A stretch of 14,269 nucleotides of DNA. Source: a bacterium (lineage in GTDB: Bacteria; BMS3Abin14). Location of the stretch: positions 1 to 14,269 of the forward strand of contig JALHUC010000123.1 in the NCBI GenBank assembly GCA_022865845.1, given 5' to 3'. Of this stretch, positions 1 to 5,445 are shown piece after piece; position 1 is the stretch's first letter; the number at the start of each line of letters is the position of its first letter. Under the pieces are notes generated by a model, which ran no database searches, was not told the DNA's origin, and worked only from the letters and a program-made list of their open reading frames with translations. The position numbers were made by a program, and so were the translations under genes.

Positions 1-642
1 AAAGAATTACGAAAAAAACTGCCCTTCTATCACACGATTAGAAACCGTCGCATGGTGGATAAGCATAAAAGAGAGATGTTTGAATGGGAATCCGCAGGAT
101 GCCCTGCTCCTCCACCACATCTTGTCAAGCAGAGGGTGCTCAAAGAATATGCTGAAAAATATGATCTCAAAATATTGGTTGAAACCGGGACCAAGTTCGG
201 GGATATGGTTTATGCCATGAAAGACGTTTTTGATACGATATATTCCATTGAACTTGGTCAGGACCTTCATGAGCATGCGAAAAGGAGATTCAGGAAGGAA
301 AGAAATATAATATTGATTCAAGGTGACAGCGCTGAACAACTTGAAAACCTGGTCGAAGAATTGGACCAGCCTGTTCTATTCTGGCTTGATGGTCATTATT
401 CAGGTGGTGTGACAGCATTGGGGTCGCAGGTGACACCCATATTTAAGGAGTTAAACTACATCTTCAGGGACAAAAATCCAGGTCACGTGATAATAATTGA
501 TGATGCTCGTTTGTTCAGATCCGATCCGGATTACCCCAGTATGGATGAGCTATATGAATTTATTAATTCGAAAGCCAATTATCTTCAAATAACTGAAGAG
601 CACGACAGCATAAGAATTGTACCGAAAAAAGAACAGTCCTGA
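1..642 (+). CDS. Class I SAM-dependent methyltransferase-like protein (5' end cut by window)
   Basis: The frame is open from the first base, and the residues before the first ATG (position 52) look like protein (a stretch reading LPFYHTIRNRR). No Shine-Dalgarno site precedes that ATG, so the true start is probably outside the window. Counting from the ATG, residues 41-51 (ILVETGTKFGD) match a glycine-poor SAM-binding motif I. IYSIELG at 63-69 follows, with the acidic residue that usually contacts the SAM ribose. FWLDGHYSGG (110-119) and VIIIDDAR (146-153) resemble motifs of the Methyltransf_24/TylF-like group. Such proteins often sit in polysaccharide or secondary-metabolite clusters, but no substrate can be named. 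The gene is clearly AT-richer than its neighbours (bases 121-180 are 21/60 GC), which suggests an accessory or transferred gene next to the core cluster. The fold is likely; the function is uncertain. Confidence 0.75.
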   Translation, partial: KELRKKLPFYHTIRNRRMVDKHKREMFEWESAGCPAPPPHLVKQRVLKEYAEKYDLKILVETGTKFGDMVYAMKDVFDTIYSIELGQDLHEHAKRRFRKERNIILIQGDSAEQLENLVEELDQPVLFWLDGHYSGGVTALGSQVTPIFKELNYIFRDKNPGHVIIIDDARLFRSDPDYPSMDELYEFINSKANYLQITEEHDSIRIVPKKEQS

Positions 643-841
643 ACATTTCCGAGTTCCTTTTAGGGTCGGTTTCAAGGGATGAACGGATTTAAAACTCCAA
701 AAAAGGCCAGATGGCAGAAAAAAGATGCGGAATCCATATAATTAACAATAGGTCATTTTCAGTACCGAGGTAGTATCTGGTACATGGAGACCAGGATCGT
801 TCAATACTGACGACTGAAGTTTCAGGAATTAAGGAGTCAAA
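643..841. other. Spacer between methyltransferase-like gene and proS
   Basis: About 200 bp without a credible gene. It holds an exact TATAAT (737-742), a short inverted repeat GTACC/GGTAC (762-766 and 779-783), and the proS ribosome site AAGGAG (831-836). No clear intrinsic terminator follows the methyltransferase-like gene. No period-7 array is present, unlike several spacers further right. Confidence 0.6.
737..742 (+). promoter_or_regulatory. Possible -10 element for proS
   Basis: An exact TATAAT lies about 100 bp before the proS start, in the only sizeable gap upstream of this gene. At 16-18 bp spacing no convincing -35 is present. The best partial match is ATGGCA at 711-716, which gives a 20-bp spacer. 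The position is sensible, but chance occurrence in an AT-rich spacer is quite possible. Confidence 0.25.
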
Positions 842-2548
842 ATGCGTTACTCAAAGTATTTCCTCCCAACTTTACGAGAAGTTCCCGCCGACGCGGAGGT
901 CACCAGCCACCAGCTCATGCTCAGATCAGGCATGGTCCGCCGCATAGCTGCCGGGATATACGACATCCTCCCCATGGGCTTGCGGGTGATCCGCAAGGTA
1001 GAAAATATCATCAGGGAGGAGATGAACAGGGCCGGAGCCCATGAACTGTTCATGCCCAGTATCCTGCCTGCCGAGCTCTGGCAGGAAACAGGGCGCTGGG
1101 ACTTTTACGGCAAGGAGCTGCTGCGGATCCGTGACCGTCACGGGAGAGAATTCTGCTACGGTCCAACACACGAGGAGATCTTCACCGATCTCGTGCGCAG
1201 AGATATCCGTTCCTACAGGCAGCTTCCCCAGAACCTTTACCAGATCCAGACCAAGTTCAGGGATGAAGTGCGGCCCCGTTTCGGTCTCATGAGGGGGCGT
1301 GAATTCTCCATGAAGGATGCCTACTCCTTTGATCGTGACAGGACCGGAGCTGAAGAGAGTTACCGGGTCATGCGGGAGGCCTATACAGCCATTTTCAAGA
1401 GGTGCGGTTTGCAGTTCAGAGCGGTGGAGGCTGATTCGGGCAAGATCGGCGGCAGCCTCTCCCAGGAGTTCATGGTGCTGGCCGAAACGGGTGAGGACAG
1501 TGTGGTCAGCTGCGATGGGTGCGATTATGCGGCCAACCTGGAGATGGCCGAAGTCAAAGGGGAGGTATCCGGGAGCTTTGCTGACAGCGGCCAGGATCCG
1601 GAGAAGGTAGATACTCCCGGACAAAAGACGGTCCAGGAGGTCACGGATTTTCTCGGTATTTCACCCATCAACCTGGTCAAGACGATAATAATGAATGGGG
1701 ACAAGGGTGCGGTGGGGGTCCTGGTCAGGGGGGACCATGAGGTCAATCCTGTCAAGGTTCGCCGCCTGGTGGACGACGAGACCCTGGAGTTGGCCGAACC
1801 TGAGCTTGTACAAAAGGTGACCGGAGCTCCCGTAGGGTTTGCCGGGCCTCTGGAACTGGACATTCCTCTTTACGCAGACAACGCCGTCTCCCATATGTCC
1901 GGCTTTGTCACCGGCGGCAACGCTGCGGATGTACATATGCAAGGTGTGGATCTGTCTGACTTTATCGTCAAGGCCTTCGGTGATCTGCGAGAGGCAGTAC
2001 AGGGGGATCCGTGCCCTCGTTGCGGCGGGTCCCTGACCTTTTTGCGCGGCATTGAGGTAGGTCATATCTTTTATCTGGGCACCAAATACAGCGAGGCCAT
2101 GAAAGCCCACTATCTGGACGAGAGCGGGGCGGAGCAGGTCATCGAAATGGGTTGTTACGGCATCGGCGTGGGGCGGACGGCTGCTGCTGCCATCGAGCAG
2201 AACCACGACGAGAAGGGGATCATATGGCCCGTGCCCATCGCTCCTTTTACGGTTGCTCTTTTATCGCTGGATCCCGGCAAGGAGGAGGTCCACGCGGTTG
2301 CCGAAGCGATCTACGACGATCTGATCCAGATGGGTGTTGAGGTCCTGTTCGATGAGAGGGAGGAACGGCCTGGAGTCAAGTTCAACGATGCCGACCTGCT
2401 CGGCATACCCCTTCGGGTGACCGTGGGAGGCCGCGGCGTCAAGGAAGGAGTTGCTGAAATAAAGGAACGGGCGACGGGCGAGGAACAGAAAGTTCCGATT
2501 GAAAAGGTTGTCGAAATTGTTAAGGAAATGATCGATGCCCGTTCCTGA
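842..2548 (+). CDS. proS: Prolyl-tRNA synthetase, bacterial type with editing domain
   Basis: Class II synthetase that charges tRNA-Pro in the cytoplasm; 568 aa is normal for the bacterial form. The N-terminal catalytic core shows motif 1 around GLRVIRKVENIIREEMNRAGA (46-66). The TxE-type loop GPTHEE is at 107-112, motif 2 around FRDEVRPR (139-146), and motif 3 GIGVGR at 440-445. The inserted YbaK-like domain that hydrolyses Ala-tRNA-Pro spans roughly 240-390. K280 in INLVKTIIM is the counterpart of the editing lysine known from E. coli ProRS. Two CxxC pairs (C224/C227 and C391/C394) flank the insertion and may bind a metal; that is inference. The C-terminal part (about 465-568) is the anticodon-binding domain. 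AAGGAG (831-836) sits five bases before the ATG and supports this start. The stop codon TGA (2546-2548) overlaps the first unit of a 7-bp repeat array. Confidence 0.97.
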   Translation: MRYSKYFLPTLREVPADAEVTSHQLMLRSGMVRRIAAGIYDILPMGLRVIRKVENIIREEMNRAGAHELFMPSILPAELWQETGRWDFYGKELLRIRDRHGREFCYGPTHEEIFTDLVRRDIRSYRQLPQNLYQIQTKFRDEVRPRFGLMRGREFSMKDAYSFDRDRTGAEESYRVMREAYTAIFKRCGLQFRAVEADSGKIGGSLSQEFMVLAETGEDSVVSCDGCDYAANLEMAEVKGEVSGSFADSGQDPEKVDTPGQKTVQEVTDFLGISPINLVKTIIMNGDKGAVGVLVRGDHEVNPVKVRRLVDDETLELAEPELVQKVTGAPVGFAGPLELDIPLYADNAVSHMSGFVTGGNAADVHMQGVDLSDFIVKAFGDLREAVQGDPCPRCGGSLTFLRGIEVGHIFYLGTKYSEAMKAHYLDESGAEQVIEMGCYGIGVGRTAAAAIEQNHDEKGIIWPVPIAPFTVALLSLDPGKEEVHAVAEAIYDDLIQMGVEVLFDEREERPGVKFNDADLLGIPLRVTVGGRGVKEGVAEIKERATGEEQKVPIEKVVEIVKEMIDARS

Positions 2549-2574
2549 GTGTAGAGTGTAGGGTGTAAAGTACA
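2547..2574 (+). repeat. Heptanucleotide array 1, consensus GAGTGTA, four units
   Basis: Four consecutive 7-mers with no gaps: two exact GAGTGTA, then GGGTGTA and AAGTACA. The first unit begins inside the proS stop codon, so the repeat starts at the gene's last two bases. A TAG or TAA trinucleotide recurs in the first three junctions. Confidence 0.85.
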
Positions 2575-2582
2575 GAGAAACT

Positions 2583-2603
2583 GAATCCACAAGCCAGAAT
2601 CCA
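2583..2603 (+). repeat. Heptanucleotide array 2, consensus GAATCCA, three units
   Basis: Units GAATCCA, CAAGCCA and GAATCCA follow each other exactly, 8 bp after array 1. The next 7 bases (GGAGATA) no longer fit. The unit differs from that of array 1, although the period is the same. Confidence 0.6.
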
Positions 2604-2634
2604 GGAGATAAATCTTTCGGCTACAGCGATTTTT

Positions 2635-2662
2635 AACTCGAAACCCGAAACTCGAAACCCGA
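2635..2662 (+). repeat. Heptanucleotide array 3, alternating AACTCGA / AACCCGA, four units
   Basis: Four 7-mers alternate AACTCGA and AACCCGA, giving an exact 14-bp dimer repeated twice. The following seven bases (AACCGCC) share the first four positions and look like a decayed fifth unit. This is the third distinct unit type in one spacer. Confidence 0.85.
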
Positions 2663-2751
2663 AACCGCCGGCACGTGAGTTCCGGGCCCACTTGCCAATA
2701 CCCGCCAGTTGTGTTAACTAGTGAACGATTCTTTCTTAATAGTTGTACGGG

Positions 2752-2776
2752 AAAGAGCGGGCGTTGCCGCTCTTTT
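2752..2776 (+). terminator. Terminator-like hairpin upstream of rimP
   Basis: A perfect 9-bp stem AAAGAGCGG/CCGCTCTTT (2752-2760 and 2767-2775) encloses a 6-base loop GCGTTG. The 3' arm ends in a short T run with another T-rich stretch just after it (TTTT, then TTTC). It could end the proS transcript, or act as an attenuator at the head of the rimP-nusA-infB operon. Hairpins of this kind in rimP leaders are described in other bacteria. The T-tract is interrupted, so termination may be partial. Confidence 0.65.
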
Positions 2777-2779
2777 GTG

Positions 2780-2967
2780 CTTTCTGGGCGAAGAAAGGAT
2801 TAATGATGAACTCTTAAAAGTTCATCATTCAGTCCCGCAACTGGCGGTACTGGTGTAGGGGCCACGCCTGCGGCGTGGGGCGGATTCACTTCGCCTGGCG
2901 GGGGATCACGCCCAAGGCGTGACCGCCCTCCAAAAGCCTCGAAGAGGCTTGTTGCGAGGTTATAGCA
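2780..2967 (+). promoter_or_regulatory. Structured 5' leader of rimP: chain of perfect hairpins
   Basis: Five further inverted repeats follow the terminator-like hairpin. They are CTTTCT/AGAAAG (2780-2785, 2792-2797); an 11-bp perfect stem with loop CTTAAA (2802-2812, 2819-2829); CCACGCC/GGCGTGG (2862-2868, 2872-2878); TCACGCC/GGCGTGA (2906-2912, 2916-2922); and AAGCCTC/GAGGCTT (2934-2940, 2944-2950). GGCGGT (2843-2848) can also pair with ACCGCC (2922-2927), which would close the middle hairpins into one multibranched unit. The last hairpin ends five bases before GAGGT (2956-2960), the rimP ribosome site. Its left arm CCTCG (2937-2941) could pair instead with CGAGG (2955-2959), masking that site. 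A regulatory RNA is the preferred reading; a REP-like palindromic element is the alternative. No known riboswitch class was recognised. Confidence 0.5.
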
Positions 2968-3432
2968 ATGGACACGCGGCACATAATCGAGAGGATCCAA
3001 GAGATCCTTACCCCCGTTTTGGACCAGCGCGGTCTGGAACTGGTAGATGTCACCCTTCGAGTGGAGGGGGGCCACTGGATCCTGCGTGTGACCATTGATC
3101 GTGAAGGTGGGGTCCAGGTTCACCACTGTACTGCGGTGAGCCGTGAGCTGAACGTTCACATGGATGTTGAGGACCTGATCCCTGTCAAATATTTTCTTGA
3201 GGTTTCCTCTCCGGGTCTTGACAGGCCGCTCAAGAATGAGAGCGATTATGACCGTTTCAAGGGACGCCTGGTAAAGATCAAGACTAACCACCCCGTGGAC
3301 GGAAGAAGAAAGATCAGCGGGACCATCGAGGGTATCGAGAACGGTGTCCTGAGTGTTCTCCTTGAGGATGACATACGATTGGAAGTGCCGATGGAGGATA
3401 TCTCCTCCGCAAGGCTGGATTATAAGTTTTAA
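2968..3432 (+). CDS. rimP: Ribosome maturation factor RimP
   Basis: Small cytoplasmic protein that binds the maturing 30S subunit and helps the late assembly of the 16S 3' major domain proteins. The 154-aa length is typical. The family signature YFLEVSSPGLDRPL lies at residues 75-88, joining the N-terminal alpha/beta domain (LVDVTLRVEGGHWILRVTID, about 25-44) to the C-terminal SH3-like barrel (about 90-154). GAGGT (2956-2960) precedes the ATG by seven bases. The gene opens the classic rimP-nusA-infB operon. It sits behind a long hairpin-rich leader, so its expression and possibly that of the whole operon may be attenuated. Downstream it is separated from nusA by 120 bp holding two 7-bp repeat arrays, an unusual gap for this normally tight pair. 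Confidence 0.96.
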   Translation: MDTRHIIERIQEILTPVLDQRGLELVDVTLRVEGGHWILRVTIDREGGVQVHHCTAVSRELNVHMDVEDLIPVKYFLEVSSPGLDRPLKNESDYDRFKGRLVKIKTNHPVDGRRKISGTIEGIENGVLSVLLEDDIRLEVPMEDISSARLDYKF

Positions 3433-3434
3433 GA

Positions 3435-3476
3435 ACAGAATGCTGAATGTTGAATGTAGAACGTAGAATACAGAAG
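3435..3476 (+). repeat. Heptanucleotide array 4, consensus G(T/C)(T/A)GAAT, six units
   Basis: The longest array in the window: six gap-free 7-mers, including GCTGAAT, GTTGAAT and GTAGAAT, bounded on both sides by ACAGAA-type units. It begins two bases after the rimP stop codon. Most units contain TGA or TAG. Because 7 is not a multiple of 3, these stops step through the reading frames of the + strand. Confidence 0.85.
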
Positions 3477-3501
3477 AAAGAGGTAAAGGCATAAAGCTTT
3501 T

Positions 3502-3536
3502 ACTGATCACCGATAACTGATCACTGATCACTGAAT
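3502..3536 (+). repeat. Heptanucleotide array 5, consensus ACTGATC, five units
   Basis: Five gap-free 7-mers: three exact ACTGATC, one ACCGATA in second place and one ACTGAAT at the end. Junctions recreate the palindrome TGATCA, which reads TGA on both strands. The array ends just before the nusA ribosome site AGAGGA (3539-3544). It uses a different unit from array 4 in the same spacer. Confidence 0.85.
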
Positions 3537-3552
3537 ATAGAGGAATAAGCAC

Positions 3553-4833
3553 ATGAGCGGGAATCAGGAACTGTTGATGGTCTTCGCCCAGCTGGAAAGG
3601 GAAAAGGGGATCAATCAAGGCACCCTGGTGGAAGCCATCGAGGCGGCACTGGTGACAGCCGCCAAAAAGGTTTACGGCTCCGGGACCGACATCTATGCAA
3701 AGCTTGACCAGGAAACCGGCGGCATTGAAATCTACCAGCGTAAAGAGGTTACCCTGCAGGTGGAAGATGAAGCTATGGAGATCTCTCTCCTTCAGGCACG
3801 GCAGCTGGATCCGGAGGTCATGCCCGGAGATGAGGTGGAGATAGAGATCGACGCCAATGAGTTCGGTCGTATCGCGGCTCAGACAGCCAAACAGGTCATC
3901 GTTCAGAAGCTTCGCGAGGCTGAAAGGGAGATGGTTTACAAAAACTATTCTACCCGTGTCGGCGAGGTCATCAACGGGATCGTGCACGGTTTCAGCCGCG
4001 GAGCCATCATTGTGGACCTGGGAAAAACGGAGGCCGAACTTCCTCCGAAGGAGCAGGTACCGAGAGAACGTTACAAACAGGGTGACCGGATAAAGGCCTA
4101 TATTCTTGATGTTAAACAGAATGCCAAGGGCCCGCAGGTCATTTTGTCACGCACAGATATTGATTTCCTCATGAAACTGTTTGAACTTGAGGTCCCGGAG
4201 ATCGCAGAAAAGCTTGTCGAGATCCGAAGCGCTGCCAGGGAGCCAGGCGGACGGTCCAAGATCGCGGTGGTCAGCCACGATCCCAACGTGGACCCGGTTG
4301 GTGCTTGTGTTGGGGTCAAGGGGTCTCGAGTCCAGGCTGTAGTCAACGAACTGAGAGGCGAACGCATTGACATTATCCCCTGGCTCCTGGACCCGGCGCT
4401 TTTCGTGAGCAACTCCTTGAGTCCGGCCCAGGTCACTCGTGTGATCATCAACGAGACGGAAAAATCCATGGAAGTTATCGTTGCCGATGAGGAACTGTCC
4501 CTTGCCATTGGGAAAAACGGCCAGAATGTGCGGCTTGCAGCAAGGCTTACCGGGTGGAATATTACCATCAAGAGCGAGTCCCAATCCGAGAAAGAAAAAT
4601 CAACCCCAGATACAGCAAAAGTGAGTTTGGTGGAGGAAGAGGGGACGCCGGGTATTCTGGATGGTATCTCCGAGAAGATATCCGCGGCTCTCGTTGAGGC
4701 AGGTCTTGACAACCACCAGGCCATAATTGCTGCCTCCGACAAGGATCTGTTCAAAATACCCGGTTTGGGGCCCAAAACGGCGGAGAAGCTCCGGGAATTG
4801 GCTAAAAAAATAAAAGAGGCCGGTGAGGAGTAG
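3553..4833 (+). CDS. nusA: Transcription termination/antitermination factor NusA
   Basis: RNA polymerase-binding factor that modulates pausing, termination and antitermination and couples transcription to ribosomal RNA synthesis. The 426 aa show the family layout. An N-terminal polymerase-binding domain covers about 1-130. An S1 domain spans about 135-200 (VGEVINGIVHGFSRGAIIVDLG). KH1 has GVKGSRV (254-260) and GERIDII (269-275); KH2 has AIGKNGQNVRLAARL (318-332). The C-terminus (about 365-420) carries one helix-hairpin-helix unit (KIPGLGPKTAEKL) after a charged linker. It is shorter than the 495-aa E. coli protein, which has two acidic repeats. AGAGGA (3539-3544) lies eight bases before the ATG. 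The last codons of nusA contain GAGGAG, which serves as the ribosome site of the next gene, so the two are probably translationally coupled. Confidence 0.97.
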   Translation: MSGNQELLMVFAQLEREKGINQGTLVEAIEAALVTAAKKVYGSGTDIYAKLDQETGGIEIYQRKEVTLQVEDEAMEISLLQARQLDPEVMPGDEVEIEIDANEFGRIAAQTAKQVIVQKLREAEREMVYKNYSTRVGEVINGIVHGFSRGAIIVDLGKTEAELPPKEQVPRERYKQGDRIKAYILDVKQNAKGPQVILSRTDIDFLMKLFELEVPEIAEKLVEIRSAAREPGGRSKIAVVSHDPNVDPVGACVGVKGSRVQAVVNELRGERIDIIPWLLDPALFVSNSLSPAQVTRVIINETEKSMEVIVADEELSLAIGKNGQNVRLAARLTGWNITIKSESQSEKEKSTPDTAKVSLVEEEGTPGILDGISEKISAALVEAGLDNHQAIIAASDKDLFKIPGLGPKTAEKLRELAKKIKEAGEE

Positions 4834-4836
4834 GAA

Positions 4837-5445
4837 GTGTCCCCCAGATCCAGGCCTGTGAGGATTTGTACCGGGTGCGGTGAAAGGAAGGAAAAGACGG
4901 AAATGGTGCGCATAGTGGCCGACCCGTCAGGGCTTCTGATCCCGGATCTTAAGAACAACCTGCCTTCCAGAGGGGCCTATGTGTGTCCCGACGCACGCTG
5001 TATCGACAAAGCATCGGCAGGGAGGCTCCGCGCTTCCCTCAGAGCACCAAAAGGTTCAGGTGCAGGGTCGGAAGGGCTTCAGGAAGCAGTGGCCGCCGGT
5101 TATCGGCGCCGGATAATCTCTCTCCTGGGGCAGGCGAAAAAGAGCGGAAGGTTTATTTCCGGGACGAACCTGGTAGAGGGAGAACTCAGGAGAGGAGCTC
5201 AGGGTAAATGGCTTGCGATCCTGGCCCGGGATGTGTCAGAGGACATATCGGAAAAGATGTTGCGAAGTCTGGAATCTGCATCAGTTCCCTTCCGATTCTT
5301 TCTTGGCAAGGATGAACTGGGAGAGATACTGGGCAAAAGCCCGCGGAGTGTTGTGCTGATAAAGGACGCGGGGATAGCAAGGGCAATCGAGGAATCTCTG
5401 GACCGCTATTTAAGGGTCTTGGATAAGGGAGGTTTGGATCAATGA
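4837..5445 (+). CDS. Fused YlxR (RnpM/DUF448) and YlxQ (L7Ae-like) RNA-binding protein
   Basis: Two families that are separate neighbouring genes in Bacillus appear here as one 202-aa protein. The N-terminal YlxR/RnpM-type domain (about 6-70) has the cysteines C11 and C14 (RICTGCGERKEK), then C50 and C55 (RGAYVCPDARC). The basic C-terminal domain (about 92-190) has the L7Ae-like pattern ISLLGQAKKSGRFISGTNLVEG, LAILARDVSED and LGKSPRSVVLIKD. YlxR has been reported to bind RNase P RNA in Firmicutes, and L7Ae-like proteins bind kink-turn RNAs, so a role in RNA metabolism is likely. The start is GTG, chosen because GAGGAG (4825-4830, inside nusA) sits six bases upstream. The stop overlaps the infB start in ATGA (5442-5445). 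The fused arrangement is, from memory, not unique to this genome. Confidence 0.88.
   Translation: MSPRSRPVRICTGCGERKEKTEMVRIVADPSGLLIPDLKNNLPSRGAYVCPDARCIDKASAGRLRASLRAPKGSGAGSEGLQEAVAAGYRRRIISLLGQAKKSGRFISGTNLVEGELRRGAQGKWLAILARDVSEDISEKMLRSLESASVPFRFFLGKDELGEILGKSPRSVVLIKDAGIARAIEESLDRYLRVLDKGGLDQ

Noticed and set aside
712..728. Sigma-54 type promoter before proS (TGG...GC words)
   Set aside because: The distance between GG and GC is 12 rather than 10 bases, and the surrounding consensus is poor.
762..783. Inverted repeat GTACC/GGTAC before proS as operator
   Set aside because: The stem is only five base pairs with a 12-base centre. It is not distinguishable from chance.
926..2206. Long minus-strand open frames opposite proS
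   Set aside because: They are shadow frames of a high-GC gene with normal third-position bias; no conserved motif is visible.
2709..2740. Sigma-70 promoter between array 3 and the rimP leader (TTGTGT and CTTAAT)
   Set aside because: The hexamers match weakly, with a 20-bp spacer; a promoter for rimP probably exists in this spacer but cannot be placed.
2800..3987. A 395-codon open frame on the minus strand across rimP and the start of nusA
   Set aside because: It runs through the leader hairpins and repeat arrays and is opposite two certain genes. The translated protein shows no family pattern.
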